DNA of 64,000 nt from JACCXG01 sp963785755. GTDB lineage: Bacteria; Acidobacteriota; Vicinamibacteria; Vicinamibacterales; 2-12-FULL-66-21. Positions 50,142 through 60,033 of the stretch are shown here, piece after piece; positions within the stretch are counted from its first letter, which is position 1; every line of letters begins with the position of its first letter. Below the pieces are notes generated by a model, which saw nothing but the letters and a program-made list of their open reading frames with translations, did not search any database and was not told the origin of the DNA. The DNA lies in the NCBI GenBank assembly GCA_963785755.1, contig CAWAXG010000068.1:144483-208482 (forward strand), written 5' to 3'. A program made the translations under genes and the position numbers.

Positions 50142-50443
50142 CTATAGCGCGGCGGGTCGCCAAGATCCTCAACTGATGCGATGTAGTCGGTGACTGCTCG
50201 ATGGCAATCGCCGCCCTGGCTAGGCCGCACGTACACCGCTACCGAGCCTCGCACAGTGACGCGATAACCGCCATCGAGTTCCGACAGAGATGGCGTCACG
50301 GTCAACTGCGGGTCGGTAAACCGGGAGTTGCTGCGACCGTCGAAGTGCGGAGAGTGCCCGCCGTCCGATGGCGCCGGCGAGGACGAACGATGAAACAGGC
50401 AGCATGTCGGAGGCCTTCGCAGGTCAGGATGCTGAGGTTACCA
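50126..50443 (-). CDS. Hypothetical protein, start not found
   Basis: A frame of about 105 codons ends at 50126, inside the start of the downstream gene. It reads protein-like sequence such as FTDPQLTVTPSLSELDGGYR and VTVRGSVAVYVRPSQGGD, then HRAVTDYIASVEDLGDPPRY. No ATG, GTG or TTG lies in the frame before its upstream stop, so the 5' end is probably displaced by an indel. The 16-base overlap and shared strand suggest a two-gene operon with the DUF6968-like protein. Confidence 0.4.
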
Positions 50444-50813
50444 CCGGTGTGGCTTCCGGCGGCGTCGGCGCCGAGGTGTCCTGAGCATGGCGCTTCAGAT
50501 CATGCGCCGTATGGGTCGACGCTTCAAGGATCCCAGGGATGCACTGGTGAGGGGTCGACAGTGGGTAAACGGTGCTGGCGATCTCCGTGGAGACTGCGCT
50601 GTCGCTCATTGCTGTGTTCGTGCCGGCCTCGGCTAGCTGAACGCCGAGCCCATGGCCGCGCAGACAGGCACGTCGCCCGACCTTGTGCGCCACACGCCGG
50701 CGCCAAGGTTGAGTCACATCCTTCCACCTGATGCCACTCGCAGCCGTCAGGCCGTGACGGCCACCGCGCGCCGGTTGACTGGCCGTACCGGCGACTCCGA
50801 TTCGCTAGACGCA

Positions 50814-51497
50814 CTACCCAGGCATGTTTGAATCGGAGGATCGGAGGGGCACACATGAGGCGCATCCTGCTGGTTGCCGTGACCTGCCTTCTCTCCGGGC
50901 ACGCGGTTGGAGAGGCTCAACGTCCGGATCCCAGAGACATCGCAGGGAGCTGGGAGCCGCGTTATTCCGGTTTCGGGCGCATCCTCTGTCTGGTCGAGGG
51001 ACTCGCATACCGCGGAGGGCACCGCGCGGTGCTCCCGCAGCTAGCAGCGGGCCCTTCACCTTCACCGGGACGTGATTGATGGAGACGTGATACCTCACGT
51101 CGACGGGCTTGCCCCGATACATTGCGGGCTGGAACTTTTGCTGCGCCATAGCTTCGCGGGTCGCTCGGGTGAACTCGTTATCCGGGCCCTTGATTAGCCT
51201 GAGGTCATGGACGCTACCGTTCCTGTCGATCACGCCTTCGAAAACGGCAACACCCAGTTGATAACACTCAGTCGGATCGTCTGGCCACGGCATCCTCGGG
51301 CGCGAGATCAGTTTCGGTGCTGACACTTCACCGCCGACTTTCATCGGTTTAACCGGATCGGTCGGCTGCGCGGCGGGCTTCCCCACCTTGGATTGCGGCT
51401 CGGGGCTGTGGCGCAGTTCCTTCGTCACGTCTGCGTTTGGTGGCCGACCACACGCCAGGACGACACAGAGAAAGATGGCCAACCCGATGCCGGTCAT
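50814..51497 (-). CDS. Lipoprotein with TonB C-terminal-like domain and aberrant tail
   Basis: The start at 51497 opens a lipoprotein signal with LACG. Residues 45-140 form a TonB/TonB-like C-terminal domain: ECYQLGVAVFEGVIDRNGSV, LRLIKGPDNEFTRATREAMA, and KFQPAMYRGKPVDVRYHVSI. After HVPVKVKG the frame continues about 80 codons of Cys/Arg-rich sequence antisense to another gene fragment. The natural stop seems to have been lost or shifted near 51060. Soluble TonB-domain lipoproteins like this are frequent in Acidobacteriota; no TonB box partner is adjacent. Confidence 0.6.
   Translation of the reverse strand: MTGIGLAIFLCVVLACGRPPNADVTKELRHSPEPQSKVGKPAAQPTDPVKPMKVGGEVSAPKLISRPRMPWPDDPTECYQLGVAVFEGVIDRNGSVHDLRLIKGPDNEFTRATREAMAQQKFQPAMYRGKPVDVRYHVSINHVPVKVKGPLLAAGAPRGALRGMRVPRPDRGCARNRNNAAPSSLRCLWDPDVEPLQPRARREGRSRQPAGCASCVPLRSSDSNMPG
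50855..50990 (+). pseudogene. N-terminal fragment of a secreted protein gene
   Basis: GGAGGGG precedes an ATG at 50855. The frame encodes a good signal peptide (RRILLVAVTCLLSGHAVGEA) and the first mature residues (RPDPRDIAGSWEPR). From about 50990 the frame reads antisense to the TonB-domain lipoprotein and loses protein character. It appears to be a 5' fragment left by a rearrangement. Confidence 0.45.
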
Positions 51498-51698
51498 CTG
51501 CACTGATCCCTCATGGTGTATTGGACACCACCGAAACAAGCGGTTCTCGGCGCTCAATCACAGAGTGGGACCGGCACATGCAGAACCCCGTCGCACCGGC
51601 TGGCTGAGTTGGGAGACTATCCATCGTCGCCACGGCTAGAGTAGGATTCCGTCGCCAGAGCGTCAGCAGACGCTCCGTCCCGTCGGTCGAGGAGCGAT

Positions 51699-52181
51699 AT
51701 GCGCCGAGTCGATTTCACGCCGGCCCTGCTCTTGTTGCTGGTGGCGCCGTTGTTCGGCCAGCAGCCCCCCAACCCCGAGCCCATTCACTACGATCGCGAT
51801 CGCGTCGTTCATCATTTCTACCTGTATCCCGATGGCGGCATGATGACGCTGACGGTCACTGATCCCTCTGACGCTGAAACGCGAAAGGCTGTCCGCGCGT
51901 ACGTGCAGCGGGTGTCGCAGCTGATGGTGGTGGGGAACCTCACGCGACTGCGTGAGCAGTTCGGCGACGGTGTGCCGGGCCTGAACCGCATCGCCGAGGC
52001 GCGCGGGCGAAAGGCCACCATTACCGTGCACAGTTCCACGCCCGACGAGGGCTCTCAAATCATCTTCTCGACTTCGGATGCCGCGGCGCTCGAGGGGTTG
52101 CACGATTTTCTGCGGTTTCAGATCACCGATCTGAAGACGGGGGATCCGCTGGAGGTGCGGGAGCGGGAACTGGTGCTCTAG
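51699..52181 (+). CDS. Secreted hypothetical protein
   Basis: 160-residue exported protein. Signal peptide to about residue 20 (DFTPALLLLLVAPLFGQQ). The mature part begins with DRVVHHFYLYPDGGMMTLTV, followed by a helical stretch (KAVRAYVQRVSQLMVVGNL) and an alpha/beta end (FSTSDAAALEGLHDFLRFQI). AGGAGCG precedes the ATG at 51699. The frame is clean and length natural. No family name is recognised, but similar small proteins are common in Acidobacteriota. Confidence 0.7.
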   Translation: MRRVDFTPALLLLLVAPLFGQQPPNPEPIHYDRDRVVHHFYLYPDGGMMTLTVTDPSDAETRKAVRAYVQRVSQLMVVGNLTRLREQFGDGVPGLNRIAEARGRKATITVHSSTPDEGSQIIFSTSDAAALEGLHDFLRFQITDLKTGDPLEVRERELVL

Positions 52182-52493
52182 AAAGGAAGCGCCGCCGAGC
52201 GTCGAGTTGCAGGGGCTTGCCCAGCCGAAGCTCGCTCTCGATCCACGCGAGCGAAGGCTGGCGTCCCCAACGGGAAGCGTTACCCGAGGGAATCCCATTC
52301 ACTCGAACATTCGCAGCATAGCAGCCCGTGGCAAAAGTCTGAATTTGGATCAGCCCGCGTCGCGGCGTCGCGGCCGAAGCAGCAGGTATGAGATCTGTCA
52401 TCTGTCGGGAAAACCGACAGCCAATCCAGCAGTCCATGGTGAACGCCTGAATCCGGGATCGACACGATCGAGCCCGCGTACTATGCTGCACCG

Positions 52494-52680
52494 ATGGCGA
52501 TGGGTAGACGACGGCGCCACGGGCAGACGTCGATGTGGGTGGCCACGCAAGCCCTGCCGCGCAGCGCCGCACATCCATTCTACGTTCGACTGAATCAGAT
52601 TCTGGACGACGCGAACTTCGACGGAGACGTCGAGTCGCTCTGTCAGCGATTCTACGCCGACGGGACGGGACGCCCTGGAG
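52494..52680 (+). mobile_element. N-terminal relic of a transposase (IS1182-like)
   Basis: About 60 residues read as the start of an IS1182/DUF772-type transposase: TSMWVATQALPRSAAHPFY, then LNQILDDANFDGDVESLCQ and FYADGTGRPGVP. Intact enzymes continue with YFRLLLIGYF and about 400 residues including the DDE core. Here the similarity ends abruptly after GRPGVP. No terminal inverted repeats were identified. Confidence 0.6.
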
Positions 52681-52965
52681 TTCCTGATGCGGTTGGCACA
52701 GACATCGGGGGTTGGACACCGACGCGTGAGACCTGTCGCGCCTCGATCGGAAGCGCCCGAGACGGCGAGCCAAACTCTCACGAGTGGGAACCAGGCGGTG
52801 GCCTGGCTGCGGCGATCAGAGGCGCTCCGGTTGGCAGCTTGAGCTTCGCGCTGGTGCCCCGTGCAACGCGCGGACAACAGCCGTTGCGCCGACGCGCCCG
52901 CAACGTCGACGCGCGTCGCAGACAGCCGGAACGTTCGCCCCGCCGTGCCGTGGTAGGCTGCGGCC

Positions 52966-54636
52966 ATGCTCGACATTCCCTTCAGCGTTCGAGCCTCGGG
53001 GATGCTCGTCGTGGCGTGCCTCGTCCTCTATCCGGCGGGAGCGCATGTCAGCGGCGTTCATCAGGCACCACCAGAGACGGCGCGGGCCGCGTACGCGCGC
53101 ATCCGCGACGAAGGGTTGTCCCGCTCAAAAGTGATGGATTACGCGACCGAGCTGATCGACGGCGTCGGTCCGCGGCTGACGGGTTCTCCCAATCTGAAGA
53201 AGGCGATCGACTGGGCGCGCGAGGAGCTCACGCAGATGGGACTCTCGCAGGTGCGGGCTGAGAGCTGGGGAGAGTTTGGCCTTGGCTGGGAGCAGCGCAA
53301 CGTGTGGGTCCGCATGGTCGCGCCTGACACCGCTGTGTTCATCGCGCAGGCCGCCCCGTGGTCCCCGGCGACGCCCGGTCCGGTGACGGCAGACGTCCGC
53401 TCTGTCGGAGGGCTCCCCAATGAGCAGGCGTTCGCAGACCACCGCGGTACGCTGCGCGATCGGATCGTGCTACTCACCCGCGCCCCAGGGCCGCCCGACA
53501 TCCTCCCATTCGACAAGCCGTTGTTCAGACGGTTCGATGAGGCGGAGCTTGCAGCATACGCGCCTGTGCCGGGCAGCATCGACGCTGACGTGACTCCGGA
53601 GATCTGGGAGCGGATGTACGCGCCGCTCGCGCACGGCGAGCGGATCGGGCGCTTCCTCGCAGCGGAGGGCGTACGCGCGGTCATCGCGCCGAGCGGCAAT
53701 CGGCCGAGTGGCGGCATCAGCGGCGGCACGCTGATCGTCGACGGCGACGCCGCCTTCGGGTTCCGCGCGTACGAGAAAGCGCATCAGATGCAGGTGCCAA
53801 CGGTCATCGTGGCCAACGAGCACTACCGCCGGTTAGAGCGCCTGTTGACGAGGAAGGTGCCCGTCCGCGTCGAGGTCAACGTAGACGCCGCGTTCACCGG
53901 CGATCGCGAAGAAGGCTTCAACGTCCTCGCCGAGATCCCTGGCGTCGATCCCGTGCGCAAAGATCAAGTCGTGATGGTCGGCGCGCATCTCGACAGCTGG
54001 GCGGCCGGGACGGGGGCGACCGACGATGGCGCCGGCGTGCTGATCGCGATGGAGGCGATGCGGATCTTACGCGCGATCGCAGTCCAGCCGCGGCGGACGA
54101 TTCGCATCGCGCTCTGGACCGGTGAAGAACAGGGCGCGCTGGGGTCGCTTGGCTACGTGAAAGCGCACATCGCGGCCGTGCCGCGCGCGACGACGGACTC
54201 GGCGATGGCGGTGCCGGAGTTTCTGCGGCGCAGGGCGGGACCGATCGTGTTCAAGGCGGAGCACGCGCGGATCTCGGCGATCTTCACCCTGGACGCGGGT
54301 GGGGGACGAATTCGAGGTGTCAGTGTGGGCACGCAAGCGCTCGCGGCGATCTTCGAGCCGTGGGTCGCGCCGCTGCGGGATCTCGGCATGACGATGGTGA
54401 GCCCGAAGACTGATTGCGGCGGTGACTGCCGTCCGTTCGCAGAGGTGGGCCTGCCGACGCCGGTGTTCAGGCACGATCCGCTGGATTACGACACGCGCAC
54501 ACATCACACCAACATGGATACGTATGAGCATCTGATCCCGGACGATCTGCGTCAGTCGGCGGTGGTCGTGGCAACGATGCTGTACAACACAGCGATGCGG
54601 GAAGAGATGCTGCCGCGACCAGCACGGCCGCAATAA
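52966..54636 (+). CDS. M28-family metallopeptidase, secreted
   Basis: 556-residue exported zinc peptidase. Signal peptide to about residue 27. A PA-like insert (residues 130-300) is followed by the M28 catalytic domain. Metal and catalytic residues are visible in VGAHLDSWAAGTGATDDGAG (His near 340, Asp near 352), TGEEQGALGS (Glu-Glu near 387), TLDAGGG (Asp near 443) and THHTNMDTYEHL (His near 513). All five expected positions are present, so it is probably active as an aminopeptidase or carboxypeptidase. The frame is intact over 1.67 kb. Confidence 0.93.
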   Translation: MLDIPFSVRASGMLVVACLVLYPAGAHVSGVHQAPPETARAAYARIRDEGLSRSKVMDYATELIDGVGPRLTGSPNLKKAIDWAREELTQMGLSQVRAESWGEFGLGWEQRNVWVRMVAPDTAVFIAQAAPWSPATPGPVTADVRSVGGLPNEQAFADHRGTLRDRIVLLTRAPGPPDILPFDKPLFRRFDEAELAAYAPVPGSIDADVTPEIWERMYAPLAHGERIGRFLAAEGVRAVIAPSGNRPSGGISGGTLIVDGDAAFGFRAYEKAHQMQVPTVIVANEHYRRLERLLTRKVPVRVEVNVDAAFTGDREEGFNVLAEIPGVDPVRKDQVVMVGAHLDSWAAGTGATDDGAGVLIAMEAMRILRAIAVQPRRTIRIALWTGEEQGALGSLGYVKAHIAAVPRATTDSAMAVPEFLRRRAGPIVFKAEHARISAIFTLDAGGGRIRGVSVGTQALAAIFEPWVAPLRDLGMTMVSPKTDCGGDCRPFAEVGLPTPVFRHDPLDYDTRTHHTNMDTYEHLIPDDLRQSAVVVATMLYNTAMREEMLPRPARPQ

Positions 54637-54724
54637 CATGAGGAGGAGCACCGCGGCCCGAGCCGCGCCGCGCCTGTGGAGAACCTCAGATTCCCCCTGT
54701 GCTCGAAACCCGTAGAGTAAGCAC

Positions 54725-54891
54725 ATGAGCCCTCTCCGAGCCCGCGTCGAAAAGGGGCGGCTTGTCCTGGACGAGCCGACAACGCTGCCCGAGGGGAGCT
54801 CGTTGCCGACGATGACGGTGACGATCTTACGGACGACGAGCGCCGCATTTTTGACGCGCCTGACGCGAGACGCATCCAGGCCACAGCCTGA
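54725..54891 (+). CDS. Antitoxin-like protein, frame broken
   Basis: The N-terminus reads SPLRARVEKGRLVLDEPTTL PEG, a common opening in small prevent-host-death/AF2212-like antitoxins. After a frame change near 54793 it continues ELVADDDGDDLTDDERRIFD, the expected acidic region, then stops at 54891 after a degraded tail. Corrected length is about 55 residues, shorter than the usual 70-80. No toxin gene is adjacent; instead a VWFA N-terminal fragment lies antisense. Probably an orphan or decayed antitoxin. Confidence 0.5.
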
Positions 54892-54979
54892 CCATCTTCA
54901 CCGCCGGGACGATCTTCAGCTCGACCCTCCGTCCGGGGCTGGCACCGGCAACGCCACCCGCGACGGAGAGGGCGGGCGT

Positions 54980-55144
54980 TGGCCGGCGATCGCGGTCGAG
55001 CGCGGAGACGTCGAGCTGCACCAACTCGACGCCGCTGCGAAACCGCGGCAGCTCGGTCTGCGGCGACAGGGGTTGTTGCGCGGCTGACGAGGCGCTCAGC
55101 GCAAGAGAGATGGCGATGACCGCGAGACGACGGCTTGAGATCAC
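54980..55144 (-). pseudogene. N-terminal fragment of a VWFA-related protein
   Basis: Signal peptide (RRLAVIAISLALSASSAA) followed by PRFRSGVELVQLDVSALDRD, the standard opening of VWFA-related Acidobacterial proteins, like the gene at the left edge. Family character ends after DRDRRP, and the frame then runs antisense to the antitoxin-like gene. It is a 5' fragment of a gene that normally spans about 900 bases. Confidence 0.6.
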
Positions 55145-55292
55145 CGGGAACCTCGTCTTCCGGCAGGCCTGGCTGGGCGGAGTATACCCTTGGTTGGGTG
55201 AATCGTCACACGCTCATTCCGGCTGGTCGCACCCAGACTTCCGCTGCCTGGAGGAGCCGTCGGCCAAGGGCGCAACGCACCCGAATTCAGGC

Positions 55293-55952
55293 TCATAACT
55301 CAACGAAGAACGCCGCGATATCGCGGGCGAGCAACTCCGGCTCCTCGACTGGGGCGAAGTGACCGCCGCCAGGCATCGGGGTCCACCGGCGCACGTTGTA
55401 TAGGCGTTCGGCCCATTCACGGGGAGGTGTCCCCTCATCGACAAAGGTGTTTGCGAAGACCGCAATGCCAGTTGGCACGTTGACGAAGTCCTGTGGTCCA
55501 AGCGTGACTCGGAACCGCCTGTTGTCGTTGTCGAAGTAGTCCCGCATCGAGGATGTGATCGGCAGCGTGGGATCCTGTCATTGACCATGAGCGTGGCAAT
55601 CCCGGCCCCGAAGTCTACGCCCTGAGCTCGCGTAGCGCTCGTAGCCAGCCCATCGGTCATAAGCCGGTGCCGCACCTCGCCCGACTGACGTACTGATAGT
55701 TACGCCGTCGAGCCGGCCCTGAAACCCATGGCTCAGTGCGCGCTCTTGCGCGCGCCAGTCAAATTCGTCGGCCCAATACCCAAGCAAGCGTCGCAGGTAA
55801 TCAAGATCGGTCCCCTGTTCCCAGGCCGCGCCTGGTGCCGAATCAGGCCAGCGCGTGTTGCGGATGCGCTTTCGAAGGTCAGACAGAGTCTCTGCGCCGA
55901 TGTTGATCAAGAACGGAGTGATATGTGGGGGGATTTCCATCGTAGGTCTCAC
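55293..55952 (-). pseudogene. Epoxide hydrolase with internal deletions
   Basis: The N-terminal EHN domain is clear (ETLSDLRKRIRNTRWPDSAP, LRRLLGYWADEFDWRAQE). It is followed by a short piece with GVDFGAGIATLMV in another frame, near the nucleophile elbow region. The C-terminal part (RWTPMPGGGHFAPVEEPELL) contains the catalytic-His region and ends in AAFFVEL. Intact enzymes have about 390 residues; here about 220 codons remain, and the oxyanion and lid parts are missing. Frame changes lie near 55670 and 55560. Confidence 0.7.
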
Positions 55953-56172
55953 TCTATGGGCTGGCAGCGTGTAGTGAAACAGTGAATTGGCGATCGACTG
56001 GATCGATCCCCAGCATGGTCACAAGTGGTTCTCGCGTGCGTCCACCAGAGTCGCCAGCGCGTGAATATCGGCCGGCACGTCGCAAGCACGATTGACTTGC
56101 CGTGGCGGCCTTTGCATGATGATGCCACTCGGAGGCGACCGCTGGCCTCACAGAGCAGACCTCCAAAGGCTG

Positions 56173-58562
56173 ATGATGGTGCATCCATTCAGACGCAATC
56201 GCGCGCTCACAGCAGCCGTGGTCCTGACGCTTTCGACCGGCGTCGGCGTGAGCGCCGCCATGTTCAATCTGGTCGACGTGCTGCTGTTCCGGCCGCCGGC
56301 GCACGTCAACAATACCGACCGCCTCGTCGAGGTGCCGTCGGCGAAGCAACTTCGTTCGATATCGCCGTCTGCAACGGCAGGCGCAGTCATTGGACCTCGC
56401 GGCCCATACCGCGATGACCGGTGACGATCGGGCAGCGGTCCCGATGTGTCCCCGCTGCGCGCCGAGTGCGTCAGCGAGAACTATTTCCAGGTGTTGGGCG
56501 TGAGGCCGATCGTCGGGACGGGGATTCTCGGAGGAGATGACATCGACCGACGGAAGCCGGCCGGTGGTCCTCAGCCATGGCCTCTGGCAGACGTCTCTTC
56601 GGCGGCGCCGCCGGACGTCCTCGGCGCGAGCATCGAGCTGGGCGGGAGTCGTCACACCGGTGGTCGGCGTTGCGCCGGCGAACTTCACCGGCGTCGAGTT
56701 GGAGGCCGTCGATCTCTGGCTGGCGCTGACGCACTCTCCCGAGTTGTGCTCGTTCACCGGCGAGAACCTGCTGTCCTCATCGAACAGTGCATGGTTATCG
56801 ACCATCGGGCGAATCCGCGATCCGTTCACGATCGAGCAGGCTGCCGCGGAGGTCGCCGCAACCGACAAGCGGCCGTTCGCCGAACTCGATGCGCCCGGGA
56901 CGGCGCTTCGACCGCTGGCCAGTTCGCGACGCGCGCGGCTCGTCGCAGGACGGCCGCATGGCGCTCTGGCTGGCCGGCGGCGCGCTTCTCGTGTTGCTGA
57001 TCGCCTGCGCCAACGTCGCCGTGCTCGTGGCGCTGCGCGCCTTCGAGCGCCGGCTGGAGATCGCGATCCGGATACAGCTCGGCGCGACCGCCAGACGAGT
57101 CTTCCTGCTGCCTCTTCGTCGAGAACCTCGCGCTGGCGCTGCTCTGCATCGGCAGCGCCGTCCTCGTCGCGATGTGGGTGGACACCGCGATTCGCGGCGT
57201 TCTTCCCCACGCTGCCCGACGCCCGCATGAACGGTCAGGTCGCTGAAGATCATCGCAGGGTTCGCGCTGTTTGCCGGGCTCGCCGGCGGCATCATCCCGG
57301 CCGTGCAGATCGCCCGATCCAACGCGTCGCTGCTGCTGCGCGGCGGCCATCAGGTGATCGTCGGCGGGTCGCGGACACGCAGCGCGCTGCTCGTCCTGCA
57401 GCTCGCACTCGCGCAGCTGCTGCTCGTCGGCAGCGGACTCTTCGTGCGATCCGTGCACAACCTGCTGACCGGTGCCGGCTACGACATCGAGCCGATCATC
57501 GTCGCGACCGTCGAACTGGAGCGGCAGGGATACTCCATTCCAGACACGTGGTCGAAGAATCGACACGTTCGTCGAGCGGGCGCGATCGATTCCGGCCGTG
57601 GTGAGTGTTGGCGTGAGCTCCGATACGCTGCTGAATTCCGGCGGCATGACTGTCGCCGTCGCCATCCGATCTCGCTGGCTCCGCGCGACGATCCCGCCCT
57701 CACCGAGGCGAGTTCGCGCAGTCGATGAACGCCGTGACGCCTGATTACTTCACCACGCTGGGTACGCGAATCCTCCGCGGCCGCGCCTTCACGGCCGCAG
57801 ACGACGCGAGTGCGAGGCCGGTCGTGATCCTCGACCAGGGGCTCGCTGCTGCCGAGTGGCCCGGACAGGATCCGCTCGGCCGATGCGCCTACATCGGAGC
57901 TCGCCAGGACTGCATCGAGATCGTCGGCATCAGCGAGCCCCGGCGCTCGGCATTCCTCAGCCTGCGTGCGTAAGGAATTCTTCGTGCCGGCGGCGCAGGC
58001 GGCGCCGTATCGCTTGCACACCGTCGCCGCGCACCCTGTTCATCCGAACCAGCGCGCCGGTTCGAGATGTGATGCCGTCGATCGTCGTCAGTGCTCCAGA
58101 GCGTCGTCCCGGAGGTTCCGAAGGGCAACGTCCGGCCGCTTCTCGATCTCGCCGACGAGGGCACGAAATCATGGCGTCTCGGCGCACGGTTGTTCCGCCT
58201 GTTCGGTGTCGCTGCCGCGATCATGGCCGGCGTCGGTCTGTATGCGGCGTTGGCGCTCATGGTGCGGCAGCGAACCGCCGAGATCGCCGTGCGTATGGTG
58301 CTCGGCGCCACACCCGCGCACGGTGATCGGGATGGTGGTGCGCCACGTGGCGGCGCTGCTCGCGTCCGGCTGGCTGTTCGGCACGGTGCTGATTTTGCTG
58401 ATGGGACGGTTCATCGAGCGGCTGCTGTTCGAGGTGAGGCCGACCGAGCCGAGCGTCCTGGCGGGGGTCACGCTGCTGCTGTGCGGAGTCGCCGCACTGG
58501 GTTCGCTACTCCCGGCCCTGCGCGCGGCGCGGCTGAACCCATCGAGCGCGTTACGCCAATGA
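56173..58562 (+). pseudogene. ADOP-type permease, multiply frameshifted
   Basis: Fifth duplicated permease. The opening helix ALTAAVVLTLSTGVGVSAAM is followed in changing frames by SENYFQVLGVRPIVGTG, TPVVGVAPANFTGVELEAVD, LIACANVAVLVALRAFERR, ALLVLQLALAQLLLVGSGLF, MNAVTPDYFTTLGTRILRGR, AIMAGVGLYAALALMVRQRT and a final helix block ending AARLNPSSALRQ. At least eight frame changes are needed, but nearly all family segments are present in order. That pattern fits clustered indels more than old decay. The stop overlaps the next ATG as ATGA. Confidence 0.8.
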
Positions 58563-59336
58563 TCGGATCGACAGTGACGGGAATGAATATGACGAGGACG
58601 GTGTTCGCGTTGTGGCTGTGTGCCAGCGGCGTGATTCCGGGAACGCTCGGGCACGTTGTCCCGGCGGCGGAGCAAAGATCGACGCGGGCCGGCGATTCAA
58701 AACGGGCGACCCACAGCTCCGCGAGCTCGCGACCATCTCGCCGGCGCCAGCGTATCCTCCCGCTTCACTTGCGAAGAAAGTCGCCGGCGTCGTCGTCGCC
58801 GCCGTCAGATTCGACGCGAAGGGAGCAACAGAGGCGGTCGACATCATCCAGTCCCCCGATGCTGACACCGGCCGCGCCGTCCATGACGCGCTCATGCAGT
58901 GGGAGTTCAGACCGACGATGGGAATGCCGGGGCGAGGGAATACTCTTCTTCTATTTCCACATGAAGGGCCGGGACGGTGTCGTCCTTAGCCCCGCGGAAA
59001 TGCGCGACGGTGATCAACCCTGGTGCGAAGCAACGCAACCCGGCGAGCACGAGCCGCCCGCGAAGCTGATCACGGAGGCGGAGTTTCGCAAGGTATCGAC
59101 TCTGTCGAGCCCACTGCTCCTCGACATTCGGGATCGGGAGACGTTCGCGGAGGGTCACGAGAAGGGCGCGGTGAACATTCCGTTCTGGAGCGAGATACTC
59201 GCGCGCGCGCCAGCCGAACTACCCAGTGATCGCGGCACGTCGTAATCGATTGCCGCGACCCGCTCGACTTGTGTGCCATCGCCGTACATTGGCTCGCGTC
59301 GAGGGTTTCAGCCAGGTCTCGATTCTGCGCCGCTGA
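58559..59336 (+). CDS. TonB-domain/rhodanese fusion protein, frame broken
   Basis: Exported protein with a signal segment (TRTVFALWLCASGVIPGTLG), a TonB C-terminal-like domain (PAYPPASLAKKVAGVVVAAV, RFDAKGATEAVDIIQSPDAD, HDALMQWEFRP), and then a rhodanese domain. The latter has SPLLLDIRDRETFAEGHEKG, AVNIPFWSEI and, after a frame change near 59236, VIDCRDPLDLCAIAVHWLA. The rhodanese active-site Cys is in DCRDPL. The last part, EGFSQVSILRR, ends at 59336. Breaks lie near 58665, 58930, 59236 and 59300. Its ATG overlaps the ADOP stop, so it may work with that permease. Joint TonB-rhodanese architecture is unusual. Confidence 0.65.
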
Positions 59337-59676
59337 GGCGCGTCGAGTTCTGAGCCCGAAATACTTCTCACGTGACTCCCGCAACAGGCGCGCTATCTTG
59401 GCCTCGGCGTCCGGTGCAAGTCCGCTGCAGCGCGCGCCGGTTCAGGATAGCGAGGCGTCGTCACGCACCGGCGGATGCTCGTGCGGTCCGTTCTTTTCGC
59501 CGCATCTCCCGACAGACGGCGCAGTATTTTGGAAGCGGTCAGGTGGCTGGTGCGGCAGTTCGCAAAGACAGAGATTCACACGCTCTCCCGTGCCGAACGC
59601 ACAGCCCTCGGATACGACCTTCGAGCGCTGATAAGGTCGCGCCACAAGAGGCACCCTACAGAGGTCCGAGCGGTCG

Positions 59677-59901
59677 ATGGCTGCACCACGCTTGGCGGTG
59701 ACGGAGCTGACGAACCAGAATACGATTCAGATCACCTGGACGAATGGCATGGAAGGTATCAAGCTCACGGCTCGCCGGACCTCCACGGGTGCGACCTGGC
59801 GCGGACGGACCGAGCCTTTTTCCGACGTCCCCGTCGCCACTCCTGGCTTCGGCGTGTCGCTGCGCCCGGTGAACGACGCCGCGTGCGATCCGTTCCGATA
59901 A
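59677..59901 (+). CDS. Small hypothetical protein
   Basis: 74-residue frame with beta-like sequence (LAVTELTNQNTIQITWTNGM, EGIKLTARRTSTGATWRG). No signal peptide, no clear ribosome-binding site and no family. Upstream bases 59337-59676 show no gene. Low confidence. Confidence 0.25.
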   Translation: MAAPRLAVTELTNQNTIQITWTNGMEGIKLTARRTSTGATWRGRTEPFSDVPVATPGFGVSLRPVNDAACDPFR

Positions 59902-60033
59902 AGCGCGCGGTGCGCCGCGAGGAATTAAGGTCTGTCCGGATCACGGTGTGCGGTTTTGGCACTCCCGTCAAACGACCGCAACAGCGTTAAAAAAGAACCA
60001 GGTCGCGCGAAAAACCGTCAAATCTGGCACCAC

